Positions 7,369-16,957 of a stretch of DNA of 52,025 nucleotides are shown piece by piece (positions within the stretch are counted from its first letter, which is position 1; each line of letters begins with the position of its first letter). Source of the stretch: UBA7359 sp963976795. GTDB lineage: Bacteria; Pseudomonadota; Gammaproteobacteria; Eutrophobiales; Eutrophobiaceae. The DNA is taken from NCBI GenBank assembly GCA_963976795.1, contig CAXBLT010000018.1, forward strand, positions 1 through 52,025. Reading direction: 5' to 3'. Both the position numbers and the translations under genes were made by a program. The notes beneath the pieces were generated by a model, which was given only the letters and a program-made list of their open reading frames with translations, searched no databases and was not told where the DNA came from.

Positions 7369-9113
7369 TACATTGCCTCTGGTGCACTCACGCCTAAAAG
7401 AGCTAAACCATTTTTTATCACTTGTTTTGTCGCCTCTATCAAGGTGAGACGTGCATTTCTGATTGCATTATCTTCAACTATAAATTGGTTTGCGTTGTAG
7501 TATGTATGAAAATCAGTTGCCAGATCTTTAAGATAATATGCTAACTGGTGTGGTTCATAAGTAATTGCCGCATTTTCTATGACATCGGGATATCTGGCAA
7601 GTGTCGCAAGCAATTTGATTTCGTGTGGTTCATTAAGACTTGAAACATTATTTAAAGCTTCGGCTTGTTGATATTTAATGCCTTTTTCGGGTAGTTGTCT
7701 AAAAACACTACATATTCGAGCATGAGCATACTGTATGTAATAGACAGGGTTGTCATTTGATTGCGACTTTGCCAGTTCCAGATCAAAATCAAGGTGTTGT
7801 TCGCTTTTACGCATAATATAAAAAAAGCGAGCAGCGTCTTTACCCACTTCGTCTTGAAGTTCTTTCAGAGTGATAAATTCCCCTGAACGCGTAGACATCT
7901 GTAATTTTTCTTTGCCGCGATACAGTGTTGCAAATTGAACTAATAGTATCTCCAGCTTTTCAGGCGAGAGTTCGAGAGCCTGCATGGAGGCCTTTACTCT
8001 GGCGATGTACCCGTGATGGTCAGCACCCCAAACATCAATGATCTTTTCAAAGCCACGTTCTACCTTTGACAGATGATAGGCGATATCAGATGCAAAATAA
8101 GTGGCCTGCCCATTCTCTCTGATTAATACGCGATCTTTCTCATCGCCGAGCTTGCTGGAACGAAACCATTTGGCGCCCTCTTTTTCATAGACCCAGTCAT
8201 TTTCAATTAATTTTTCAATACACTGATTAACGGTATTGTTTTCTACTAAAGAGCGTTCTGAGAACCAGTTATTAAACTCAACACCAAAACCAATAAGATC
8301 ATCTTTAATTGTGATAAGTATTGAGTCGAGCCCTGCATCGAATAATAGACGATAATTTTCTTCGCCGAGCTTATCGATACAATATTTTATTAAGCCATCG
8401 ATTTTTAATTCGGGATCTTCTTCCTTATACAGCGGCAGGATGTCCGTGGCGGGGAGAATGAACTTCTCGGCTTGTTCTTTATGCAACTTAACAGCGATGT
8501 CGATTATGTAATCACCCTGATAAGCATTTTCTGGAAAAGGGATCTCTATACCATTGTGTTGTAAGTAGCGTAGCCATACACTGACAGCGAGAATATCCAT
8601 CTGTCTTCCAGCATCGTTTATATAGTACTCACAACTAACATCAAACCCTGTTTTTTTAAGCAGGCTTGCAACTGCCGCGCCATAAGCAGCACCACGGCCA
8701 TGACCGATATGTAAAGGCCCGGTTGGATTTGCTGAAACGAATTCAATTAAGGTTGGGATGTTTGCACCAACTATAGAATCACCATAGTGGAACCCGGCTT
8801 TTAAAATTTCGAGGACGGTTGCCTGATGAGCATTTTGTTTTAGAAAAAAGTTAATGAAGCCCGGCCCTGCAATTTCAACCCGTTCTAATATGTCAGATTC
8901 AGGAAGCTGTTCGATTATGTTTTGTGCTAATTGGCGCGGATTAGTTTTGGCCGTTTTTGCTAAGGTCATTGCGATATTGGAAGCAAAATCGCCATGTTCT
9001 GAGCCACGAGAGTTTTCTATCTTAATTACAAGATCACTACTTGCAGGTATTATTTCTTTTGACTCTAGTACCGCTAAAGATTGGAGGAGTAATTCTTGAA
9101 TTTGCTTTTTCAA
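7368..9113 (-). CDS. argS: Arginyl-tRNA synthetase
   Basis: This class I synthetase charges tRNA-Arg. Visible motifs are the HIGH-type GPLHIGHGRGAA, the KMSKS-equivalent LQMSTRSGE, the N-terminal ENSRGSEHGDFASNIAM tRNA-binding region and the DALR C-terminal helices. The open frame reaches an ATG at 9239, but that would run 58 bases into the rhodanese gene and add a 42-residue tail unlike the family. The TTG at 9113 gives MKKQIQELL, the normal ArgS opening, and 581 residues. GTG at 9137 and TTG at 9128 are alternatives. The gene belongs to the ponA-priA-argS run. Confidence 0.92.
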   Translation of the reverse strand: MKKQIQELLLQSLAVLESKEIIPASSDLVIKIENSRGSEHGDFASNIAMTLAKTAKTNPRQLAQNIIEQLPESDILERVEIAGPGFINFFLKQNAHQATVLEILKAGFHYGDSIVGANIPTLIEFVSANPTGPLHIGHGRGAAYGAAVASLLKKTGFDVSCEYYINDAGRQMDILAVSVWLRYLQHNGIEIPFPENAYQGDYIIDIAVKLHKEQAEKFILPATDILPLYKEEDPELKIDGLIKYCIDKLGEENYRLLFDAGLDSILITIKDDLIGFGVEFNNWFSERSLVENNTVNQCIEKLIENDWVYEKEGAKWFRSSKLGDEKDRVLIRENGQATYFASDIAYHLSKVERGFEKIIDVWGADHHGYIARVKASMQALELSPEKLEILLVQFATLYRGKEKLQMSTRSGEFITLKELQDEVGKDAARFFYIMRKSEQHLDFDLELAKSQSNDNPVYYIQYAHARICSVFRQLPEKGIKYQQAEALNNVSSLNEPHEIKLLATLARYPDVIENAAITYEPHQLAYYLKDLATDFHTYYNANQFIVEDNAIRNARLTLIEATKQVIKNGLALLGVSAPEAM

Positions 9114-9181
9114 TTTAGGGCGTCTCAAAAAAGTCACACATTGTAGAGTGTTTAATAGCTTAGGAGAAGGCAGGACACGGT

Positions 9182-9829
9182 TTATTTGACGACAGTTAAG
9201 CCAAGACTCTCCCAGTTTTGCATGCCGCCGCGGTACCATTTTAATTTATTAGCAGGATAACCAAACCTCAATAAGGTCTTAATATTAGAAGGCGATTGTC
9301 CGCACCACTGTCCATTACAAAACAGAACAAGAGTCTTGGCATTGGAAAAATCCCATAGCCCTTCAATACTAATTGCGCCAAACCGGTTTTCTAATATGTC
9401 AGCTATTTGAAATGGATCGGCGCCAGCTTCTTGTTTTAACATGGTCCATGGAATGTTAGATGACCCTGGGATAGTGCCTTTTTTTACCCATCCTTCAGTA
9501 CGAGAATCAATAACTAAAATAGAATCGTCACCATTTGATCTGCGCTGCAAATAATCCAGCATTTCTAGTTCACCAATGGTTTCGACACCTTCAGCAAGTT
9601 TTCCTGGCTGGATACAAAATGGTGGACATTTTCTGGATGTCTTGGCGTAGACTGGGTTGATAGTGTTTTCGGAAGTTTGATTTCTTTGTATTCTGATGAT
9701 CTTGCCTTTATGACTAACATCTACAAAGTCTATTTCATTGCTGATTTTTACATCCAGCTCAGATGATGAAAACACTGGGCTGCATGCCAATGAAGTCAGA
9801 ACGATGATAAGTAAATAATATTTTTTCAT
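9182..9829 (-). CDS. Exported rhodanese-like sulfurtransferase
   Basis: The 215-residue protein starts with a signal peptide (MKKYYLLIIVLTSLACSPVFSS), so it should act in the periplasm or on the envelope. The cysteine in the signal region could be a lipobox, but the -3 to -1 residues fit only weakly. The rhodanese domain occupies about 85-212 with active-site loop FCNGQWCGQS, which contains the catalytic cysteine. A preceding SRKCPPFCIQPGK segment adds two further cysteines. Rhodaneses transfer sulfane sulfur, but no substrate can be assigned. It is placed between priA and argS with a 9-bp gap to priA, so it is cotranscribed with housekeeping genes. Confidence 0.88.
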   Translation of the reverse strand: MKKYYLLIIVLTSLACSPVFSSSELDVKISNEIDFVDVSHKGKIIRIQRNQTSENTINPVYAKTSRKCPPFCIQPGKLAEGVETIGELEMLDYLQRRSNGDDSILVIDSRTEGWVKKGTIPGSSNIPWTMLKQEAGADPFQIADILENRFGAISIEGLWDFSNAKTLVLFCNGQWCGQSPSNIKTLLRFGYPANKLKWYRGGMQNWESLGLTVVK

Positions 9830-9838
9830 AAGATTTTG

Positions 9839-12049
9839 TTAAGCCATATCCTGGGGGTCTACGTCTAATGACCAGCGCACTTTTTTTGAGTGTTTACTCT
9901 TTTCCAGATTCTCCAGCCAGTTGTCTAGTTGAGCATGTAAAGACTTCCTGCTATCAGACTGGATAATTAATTGATAGCGGTAGCGGCCGCTACGTTTTTC
10001 AATCAGCGCAGGAATAGGTCCGAATAATAATAATTTGTTATTAGTAAGTTGGTTTAATTGCATTGTGGCATCATTAATAAATTGTTTTGCGTCATTGCTA
10101 TTATGTGCTTCAGCTCTCAAGAAAACCATATATGAATATGGAGGTAACGACGAGTGATCTCTTTCTTGCAATAGAGAATTACAAAAATAGTTGTACCCGT
10201 GTTCAATGAGTTGTTGAAACAATGGGTGTTCAGGGTTATAGGTCTGTACAATCACAGTCCCTTCTTTAACGCCTCTGCCAGTTCGACCACTGACCTGCAT
10301 AAAAAGTTGCGCTAATCTTTCGCTAGCTCGGAAGTCAGTTGAAAATAAGCCGCGGTCTGCATCGACTATGCCGGTAAGTGTGACATTTGGAAAATGATGA
10401 CCTTTAGCAAGCATTTGTGTGCCTATCAGTATATCTATCTCGCCAGAGTGAATTTTTTCCAGATAATCATGCATAGCATTTTTCTTACGTGTTGTATCAC
10501 GATCAATTCTGGAAATGGTTGCTTTGGGGAATAAGCTCGAGAGGACTTCTTCGATGCGTTCTGTTCCATGACCCATAAGTAATAAAGCTTCGTTGCAATC
10601 CGGGCATTGTTCAATGTGCCGTTTAGTTACACCACAATGATGACAAACAAGGCGATTTATATTTTTGTGATAGGTATAAGGTAAGTCACAACGTGTACAT
10701 TCAGCTTTCCAGCCACAACTATGACAAAATAGATGTACGGCGTAACCCCTACGATTTAAAAACAATAGCACCTGATTCTTATTATTTAAATGTTTGGTAA
10801 TTTCGTCTACCAAGGTTTGTGATATAGGGCCGTGCATTTTTTTACCACGAATATCCAGTAAACGATATTTGGGTGGTTTTGCATTTGCTGCTCTGGTCGA
10901 TAATATTAAGTGTTTGTAACGATCCTTTTTAACGTTGTATAGAGTTTCTAATGAAGGCGTTGCTGAGCCAAGAATTACTGGCACCTTGTCGCGGGACGCA
11001 CGTGTTATAAGCATATCTCTGGCTGAATAACGAAAGCCGTCTTGCTGTTTATAAGAGAGGTCGTGTTCTTCGTCGATAATATATAGACCAGGATTTGCAA
11101 GTTCCGTCCAAATAGCAGACCGTGTGCCTATTATAATCTTCGCTTTACCTGACCTTGCCGCTAACCAATGTTGGGTGCGCTCCGTATCAGACAGCCCTGA
11201 ATGCTGGATGGCAATATTGACTTCAAAACGATCTTTAAATCGCTGTATCTGTTGAGGCGTTAATCCTATCTCAGGCAATAAAATCAGACATTGCTTGCCA
11301 GCTCTAATGACGTTCTCCATTAGCGTCATGTAGACTTCCGTCTTTCCACTCCCGGTTAAACCGTCCAGCAAAAATATAGAACCATTATCTATAGATTTTA
11401 GAATTTCATTTGTTGCAGATTTTTGATCTTTGTTTAGTTTGAAAGGACTTTTGTTTATTTTTAAAGCATTGTCAGAGTCACCGGCAGTCTTTTTTGTAAC
11501 TAAACCTTTGTCCTTTAGAGAAAGGAGAGATTGTTTCGACCTTGGATAAATTGAGTATATTTCTTCCTCGGTAGCAGGTATTTTTCTTTCTTGTAAATAT
11601 TTTAACAATTGTGATTGTTTAGGAGCCTGTTTCATGAGGCCAGCTTCAAAGGCAACCCCTTTTTTTGTTAGGCCCCAGAATTTCTCATCATATTTAGTTA
11701 TGGGGTTATTTTTTCTCAGTGCTGAGGGCAAAGCTGAAAAAATGACTTCCCCTATAGGGTAATGGTAATAATTGCTTGCCCATTCAAGCAAACTCAAGTG
11801 CTTTGAACCAATTACAGAATGGCGATCAATAACATGATTGATTTTTTTTAATTTATTGTATGGGAAATCACTTTGATTACTTAGAGCTACTACAACGCCT
11901 GTTACATCTTTGCGTCGCCCAAATGAGACCGAGACACGGAGTCCAGGTTGTAGATTGTTTAAATTAGACGCATCGTCTGGCAAATAATCAAACAAACGTC
12001 TTAAAGGTGTCGCGATTGCAACTCGCAATATCAATGGGTGCGCTATCAT
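9839..12049 (-). CDS. priA: Primosomal protein N' (replication restart helicase PriA)
   Basis: PriA reloads the replisome at collapsed forks. The 736-residue protein has the N-terminal DNA-binding domain (LRVAIATPLRRLFDYL), Walker A GLTGSGKTE, the DEEH box in IIDEEHDLSYKQQDG, the zinc-binding cysteine cluster (CHSCGWKAECTRC, then CHHCG and CPDC), and the helicase C-terminal motifs GTQMLAKGHHFPNVTLTG and QVSGRTGRG. Length is normal. It follows the conserved unknown gene by 15 bp and precedes the rhodanese by 9 bp in the same transcription unit. Confidence 0.96.
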   Translation of the reverse strand: MIAHPLILRVAIATPLRRLFDYLPDDASNLNNLQPGLRVSVSFGRRKDVTGVVVALSNQSDFPYNKLKKINHVIDRHSVIGSKHLSLLEWASNYYHYPIGEVIFSALPSALRKNNPITKYDEKFWGLTKKGVAFEAGLMKQAPKQSQLLKYLQERKIPATEEEIYSIYPRSKQSLLSLKDKGLVTKKTAGDSDNALKINKSPFKLNKDQKSATNEILKSIDNGSIFLLDGLTGSGKTEVYMTLMENVIRAGKQCLILLPEIGLTPQQIQRFKDRFEVNIAIQHSGLSDTERTQHWLAARSGKAKIIIGTRSAIWTELANPGLYIIDEEHDLSYKQQDGFRYSARDMLITRASRDKVPVILGSATPSLETLYNVKKDRYKHLILSTRAANAKPPKYRLLDIRGKKMHGPISQTLVDEITKHLNNKNQVLLFLNRRGYAVHLFCHSCGWKAECTRCDLPYTYHKNINRLVCHHCGVTKRHIEQCPDCNEALLLMGHGTERIEEVLSSLFPKATISRIDRDTTRKKNAMHDYLEKIHSGEIDILIGTQMLAKGHHFPNVTLTGIVDADRGLFSTDFRASERLAQLFMQVSGRTGRGVKEGTVIVQTYNPEHPLFQQLIEHGYNYFCNSLLQERDHSSLPPYSYMVFLRAEAHNSNDAKQFINDATMQLNQLTNNKLLLFGPIPALIEKRSGRYRYQLIIQSDSRKSLHAQLDNWLENLEKSKHSKKVRWSLDVDPQDMA

Positions 12050-12064
12050 AGATTTGTTGAATAT

Positions 12065-12667
12065 TTACTGATCATCGATCAGCCTTTTTACATCGTTTAA
12101 AGTTGCGCGTTTCATCGGGCGTTGTGTGATTGGATCCAGGGGCGCGTTTCTCTGGAGTTTATACGGCAAAATTATAAGGATAATATTTATATTGCCAGCA
12201 ATAAATTTCAATGCCGTGAAATAGATATGATTATTCTTTTCTATTTTCAATCGGCGCTCACAAAGTGATGTTGGAATGCCATTGTTTTCCAGATAAAGAG
12301 AAATGACTTCAGGTGCGTCAGAAAAAATATGAATAATAATTTCAGAGTTTTCATTAGCCGTGCCGCTTAATACAGAACCTGCAAGCAAAGGATTGTATTC
12401 AACGAGCAATAGCATTGTTCTGTATGCTGTTTTCCTGAACTCAAAAATTATCTGTTGTTGTTTTTCGTTTTGAAAAAGTGATTGATATTCAATCAGTGCA
12501 ACTTCAATCTCACTATTACTGGGTAGTAACCGCTTATTATTAACGTTTAATTGTTGAGCGGCCTTTTTTTTTGCCAATAAAAAGTCTTCCAGCCCTTCTT
12601 GCGCGACCAGTTTGGCGGCTGCATGGGCAATACTTTTTCTTATGCGGTCGTCAGCGGTAAGACGCAT
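12065..12667 (-). CDS. Conserved protein of unknown function between ponA and priA
   Basis: This 200-residue soluble protein has no signal peptide or membrane segment. It has a helical basic N-terminus (about 1-95), then a segment beginning AGSVLSGTANENSEIIIHIFSD at about 117. That segment recalls the strand-glycine-serine pattern of nucleotidyltransferase-like folds, although the catalytic Asp pair is not obvious. The conserved-looking tail reads RNAPLDPITQRPMKRATLNDV. It lies 17 bp after ponA and 15 bp before priA, so it is expressed with them. I do not recognise a function. A degenerate nucleotidyltransferase fold is only a guess from the pattern. Confidence 0.75.
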   Translation of the reverse strand: MRLTADDRIRKSIAHAAAKLVAQEGLEDFLLAKKKAAQQLNVNNKRLLPSNSEIEVALIEYQSLFQNEKQQQIIFEFRKTAYRTMLLLVEYNPLLAGSVLSGTANENSEIIIHIFSDAPEVISLYLENNGIPTSLCERRLKIEKNNHIYFTALKFIAGNINIILIILPYKLQRNAPLDPITQRPMKRATLNDVKRLIDDQ

Positions 12668-12684
12668 TTTTATAACGGCGTAAT

Positions 12685-15183
12685 TTAGAATAACTGTTCT
12701 GGGGTAGATGCCGCTTCATTATCTTGTATGAAGACATCGGGTTGTTTTGTTTCCGTTGTTGATTGTGGCGCATGTTCTAAGCGGAATACTTCGAAAATTG
12801 CATTTGGATTACTGGCATGTGCTAGTTGTCCGGTTTCAGGGTCTATGCGAACATTTACCAGGCCTTCTGGCCTCTCCATGATTGATTCGGGCATGCCTTC
12901 AAGCGCAACTCTCATGTATTCAATCCACATAGGCAGCGCTGCACTTGCTCCGGTTTCCCTGCTACCTAGAGGTTTAAATTTGTCGAAACCAACCCAGCAG
13001 ATAGTGACAATATTTGAGTTAAAACCGGAGAACCAAGCATCATGTTGGTCGTTTGTTGTACCGGTCTTTCCTGAAAGGTCTGTGCGTTTTAATTGTAGTG
13101 CGCGTCGACCGGTGCCATTTTTTATAACGTTGCGTGTTATCGAGTTCATGATCCAGATATTCCGAGCATCTACTGTGCGTGGAGCATATGATTTTTCAGG
13201 GTCCAAGGTTTCTTCGGGTGCAGGAGCTATTATTTCTTCCTCTTCCGATAGTGTATCTGGTTCTGTTGTATCGATTAATGTGATTGATGCATCTTTAACG
13301 CACTCATTACAGACTACTAATGGTTCTGCCCGAAATATGACCTCATTATTGTAGTCTTTAATCTGGTTTATATAGTACGGATTAATTAAATGCCCGCCAT
13401 TTGCAAAAACACTATAACCACGGGCTAGTTCCCATGGGGTTATTTCAGCGCTGCCTAGAGATAAAGACAGGTTGTGAGGTAGTTGGTTTATATCAAAGCC
13501 AAATTTTTGAATATGTTCAAGTGCAAATGGAACGCCTATAGCATGTAATAATCTTATCGACACAAGGTTTCGAGAATGCGTTAAAGCGACTTTTAGTCGG
13601 GTCGGGCCGTAACTTTTTCTACTGTAATTTTCAGGTCGCCAGTCATCTTCAATTCCAGGATCATCAAATACAATAGGCGCATCATTAATGATTGTTGCTG
13701 CGGTCATCCCTGCCTCGATCGCTGAGGAATATATGAATGGTTTGAAACCAGAGCCAGGTTGTCGTCTTGCCTGAGTGATGCGGTTAAATTTATTTTTATA
13801 AAAATCAAACCCTCCTACCAGTGCGAGCAGCGCTCCATCATTAGGCGAGAGTGAAACCAGTCCGCCTTCGACGTCAGGTATCTGTGAGAGCGCCCAATCA
13901 CCAGTCTCAGTCTCAATTAGACGTATAACATCTCCTGGAGATAAAACCTCGGCTGCTGTTTTGAGAGCTCTGCCACGGCGATTTTCCGTAATATATTTTC
14001 GTGCCCACTCGAGACCGTCCCAGTTTATTTCAACCTGGCCTATCCCTGTGATATAGACGCTTACAGATAGCTCATTGACATGGGTAACCAGACCTGGATA
14101 GAGACTCCCCAGTGTTGGAAAACTTTTAAGTAAGGCTTCAATCTCTTCTTCAGTCTTGTTTTGTATATCTTCTATATGATGCTCTGGGCCACGATATCCA
14201 TGACGTTTATCATATGCGAGCAAAGTATTTCTTAGCGCCAGGTTGGCAGCGTTTTGATTCTTGTCACGAATGGTCGTTGTTACTGTTAATCCATTGCTAT
14301 AGGCCGCGTCACCTTGTTGATCAGTTAAATCAGCACGAACCATTTCTGCTATGTAAGGTGCTTCAAGATCTATCGATGCAGAGTGCAAAGAAGCACTAAC
14401 AGGGGCATTTAACGCAAGCGTATATTCCTCTTCAGTAATATACGAAAGCAATAGCATTCTTTGTAAAACATAGTTTCTCCGTATTAATGCCCGTTCTGGA
14501 TTACTTATCGGATTAGTTGTCGAAGGTGCTTTAGGTAGTCCGGCAATCATTGCGATTTGCGGCAAACTTAAAGAGTTGATATCGACCCCGTAATAGACTT
14601 GAGCCGCAGCGGCAACTCCATAAGCACGTTGTCCTAAATATATCTTGTTAAGATAGAGCTCTAGAATGTTATCTTTACTAAGCTCTTGTTCTATTTTGAA
14701 CGCGAGGAATATTTCATTAAGTTTTCTTAAGTAGGTTTTTTCACGACTTAGGAAAAAGTTTCTGGCGACCTGCATTGTAATCGTGCTGCCGCCTTGCTTT
14801 TTTGAGCCCGTTTTCACTAATGAATAGACAGCTCGCGCAATGCCTTGCCAATCAACGCCGGGGTGAACATAAAAACGATCATCTTCCGCAGCAAGAAATG
14901 CTTGGGTCAACTTTGGTTGAACTTCAGTGATGTCTATTGGAGCACGCCTTTTTTCACCGAACTCAGCAATTAAAGATAAGTCCTCGCTATAAACTCGTAG
15001 AGGCACCTGTAGTTTTACATCCTTTAAAGTGTCTATATCTGGTAGGCCAGGCAGCACATACCAAGACACAATTACGACTGTAATTATGCCTAAAACCATT
15101 ATTGAAAGGAGAAAATTAAAGAAAAAACGCAACATCTTGTGTAGATAATATCTCAATTGCGCAATATGTTCTGTTTTTTTCAC
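12685..15183 (-). CDS. mrcA: Penicillin-binding protein 1A (bifunctional transglycosylase/transpeptidase)
   Basis: This inner-membrane enzyme polymerises and crosslinks peptidoglycan. The 832-residue protein has an N-terminal membrane helix (about 18-45) and a glycosyltransferase domain with EDDRFYVHPGVD, GGSTITMQVARN and a LELYLNKIYLGQRAYGV block. An OB-like insertion follows, then a transpeptidase domain with SxxK in QPGSGFKPFIY, SRN in HSRNLVS and KTGTTN. The start is GTG at 15183. It is the first gene of the minus-strand ponA-unknown-priA-rhodanese-argS-SPOR series and is divergent from pilM, an arrangement common in gammaproteobacteria. Confidence 0.96.
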   Translation of the reverse strand: MKKTEHIAQLRYYLHKMLRFFFNFLLSIMVLGIITVVIVSWYVLPGLPDIDTLKDVKLQVPLRVYSEDLSLIAEFGEKRRAPIDITEVQPKLTQAFLAAEDDRFYVHPGVDWQGIARAVYSLVKTGSKKQGGSTITMQVARNFFLSREKTYLRKLNEIFLAFKIEQELSKDNILELYLNKIYLGQRAYGVAAAAQVYYGVDINSLSLPQIAMIAGLPKAPSTTNPISNPERALIRRNYVLQRMLLLSYITEEEYTLALNAPVSASLHSASIDLEAPYIAEMVRADLTDQQGDAAYSNGLTVTTTIRDKNQNAANLALRNTLLAYDKRHGYRGPEHHIEDIQNKTEEEIEALLKSFPTLGSLYPGLVTHVNELSVSVYITGIGQVEINWDGLEWARKYITENRRGRALKTAAEVLSPGDVIRLIETETGDWALSQIPDVEGGLVSLSPNDGALLALVGGFDFYKNKFNRITQARRQPGSGFKPFIYSSAIEAGMTAATIINDAPIVFDDPGIEDDWRPENYSRKSYGPTRLKVALTHSRNLVSIRLLHAIGVPFALEHIQKFGFDINQLPHNLSLSLGSAEITPWELARGYSVFANGGHLINPYYINQIKDYNNEVIFRAEPLVVCNECVKDASITLIDTTEPDTLSEEEEIIAPAPEETLDPEKSYAPRTVDARNIWIMNSITRNVIKNGTGRRALQLKRTDLSGKTGTTNDQHDAWFSGFNSNIVTICWVGFDKFKPLGSRETGASAALPMWIEYMRVALEGMPESIMERPEGLVNVRIDPETGQLAHASNPNAIFEVFRLEHAPQSTTETKQPDVFIQDNEAASTPEQLF

Positions 15184-15326
15184 AAAAATGTAAAATTGAA
15201 TGCATTACGTTAAAAAACCCCAAAAACCTATTGTTTTTTAAATTTCTCTTGGCTATAGTAACCAAAGTAAGTTAATGTTGTATTACACATATGGCATATA
15301 ACTAATGACTTCAAAAGGAAAAAATA

Positions 15327-16388
15327 GTGTTTTCGTTTAATAAAAAGTCAGTTCCAATATTAGGTGTCGACATAAGCGCAACTGCAATAAAGTTGCTTGA
15401 ACTTAGCCGCAGCGGGAGTAAATACCGTGTGGAAAGTTATGCGGTTGAGGCACTTCCACCTAATTCAGTCTCAGATAAGACTATAAACGATATTGAGCAA
15501 GTCGGCGAGGCTGTAGCTCGTGCAGTCAAAAAGGCAGGCACGCGCACTAAACAGGCGGCAGTTTGTGTCGCAGGCTCATCGGTTATTACAAAAGTAATCA
15601 GTATGCCGGCAGGTTTATCTGACGATGAAATGGAAAATCAAATTCAAGTTGAGGCCGACCAATATATTCCGTTCCCCCTGGAAGAAGTAGCGATGGACTT
15701 TGAAGTGCTTGGTGGATCTCAAGAAGGAGCGGATAGAGTAGATGTCTTGCTCGCAGCGTCACGTAGTGAAATCGTAGATAATGTTGTCGCTTCAATTGAG
15801 TTAGGCGGTCTTTCTCCCAAGGTCGTTGATATAGAAGCCTTCGCTATCGAGAACACCATAGATTTAATGAGTAAAGATTTTCCAGCAGGCATTTCCAAGG
15901 ATGCAATAGCTGTTGCTGATGTTGGCTCCGCTGTTACTACCTTCAGTGTTATGGAGGATATGAAAATTATCTATTCGCGAGAAGAGACTTTTGGTGGGGC
16001 ACAACTAACCGAAGATATTCAAAGACGATACGGTTTGTCTTATGAAGAGGCGGGTTTAGCAAAAAGACAAGGTGGTCTACCTGATAATTATGAGCCTGAA
16101 GTTCTGGAGCCATTTAAAGAGAACATGGCTTCACAGATTGGGCGAGCATTACAGTTTTTTTATGCATCAAGCCAAATAAGTGATGTGGATGTCCTTATCC
16201 TGGCTGGTGGTTGTTCTTCCATTCCAGGCATAGCTGAATTAGTTGAGTCAAAGCTAGGCGTTAAAACAATGATAGCAAATCCATTTGCAAACATGGCTGT
16301 CGCATCAAAGATTCAGACAAAAAACCTTACAAATGATGCTCCGGCAATGATGATTGCTTGTGGTTTGGCTTTGAGAGGGGATGGCTAA
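15327..16388 (+). CDS. pilM: Type IV pilus assembly protein PilM
   Basis: PilM is the cytoplasmic actin-like ATPase that binds the PilN N-terminus and links the alignment complex to the motor. The 353-residue protein shows the actin-like phosphate loops GVDISATAIKLLEL near the N-terminus and AVADVGSAVTTFSV near 190. The adenosine motif LAGGCSSIPGI follows. The start is GTG, 6 bases after aaggaaaa. It begins the pilMNOPQ operon, and its stop codon overlaps the pilN start. Confidence 0.95.
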   Translation: MFSFNKKSVPILGVDISATAIKLLELSRSGSKYRVESYAVEALPPNSVSDKTINDIEQVGEAVARAVKKAGTRTKQAAVCVAGSSVITKVISMPAGLSDDEMENQIQVEADQYIPFPLEEVAMDFEVLGGSQEGADRVDVLLAASRSEIVDNVVASIELGGLSPKVVDIEAFAIENTIDLMSKDFPAGISKDAIAVADVGSAVTTFSVMEDMKIIYSREETFGGAQLTEDIQRRYGLSYEEAGLAKRQGGLPDNYEPEVLEPFKENMASQIGRALQFFYASSQISDVDVLILAGGCSSIPGIAELVESKLGVKTMIANPFANMAVASKIQTKNLTNDAPAMMIACGLALRGDG

Positions 16389-16957
16389 TGTCAACAATTA
16401 ATTTACTCCCTTGGCGCGAGACACGACGCAAGGAATTACAGACGCAGTTTTTAATTGCCTTGATGGTTGTAGCTACAATAGGTTTAGCAGTATGGGGTGC
16501 CGGGCATTATTATCATGTGCAATTGATAGAGGTTCAGAATACTCGCATTGCATTCATAGAGAAAAACATAGCTGCAGTAGACAAGAAGATTGAAGAAATT
16601 AAGCAGCTTGAAAAAGAGAAAGAAAGATTACTGTCCCGTATGCGTGCTATTGAGCAATTACAGGGTAATCGGCCGTTGATAGTTCGACTTTTTGATGAAA
16701 TAGTGGCGAGTCTGCCCGATGGCGTGACTGTTTCCGATATTTCACAAAAAGGTGGATCGGTTACGATAAATGGTTTGGCCCAATCTAATGCACGTGTTTC
16801 ATCTTTCATGAGAAAACTAGAAAACTCTGATTGGTTAACAAACCCTAATTTAAAGGTTATTAGAGAGTCAGGTGCTGCAGGCGAAGCGAAGCAGATAAAC
16901 AGCTTTACCCTTACCTTTTCACAAGTGGTACCTAAGGTGGAGGCTGAAGATTCATGA
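16388..16957 (+). CDS. pilN: Type IV pilus assembly protein PilN
   Basis: PilN is a bitopic inner-membrane protein of the alignment subcomplex. The 189-residue protein opens with MSTINLLPWRE, the short cytoplasmic PilM-binding motif (NLLPWR), followed by a transmembrane helix at about 22-40. A coiled coil at about 55-95 and a periplasmic ferredoxin-like domain come next. The frame opens earlier at 16358, but the ATG at 16388 overlaps the pilM stop, follows gagagggg, and puts the PilM-binding motif at the N-terminus. Its end overlaps pilO by four bases. Confidence 0.95.
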   Translation: MSTINLLPWRETRRKELQTQFLIALMVVATIGLAVWGAGHYYHVQLIEVQNTRIAFIEKNIAAVDKKIEEIKQLEKEKERLLSRMRAIEQLQGNRPLIVRLFDEIVASLPDGVTVSDISQKGGSVTINGLAQSNARVSSFMRKLENSDWLTNPNLKVIRESGAAGEAKQINSFTLTFSQVVPKVEAEDS

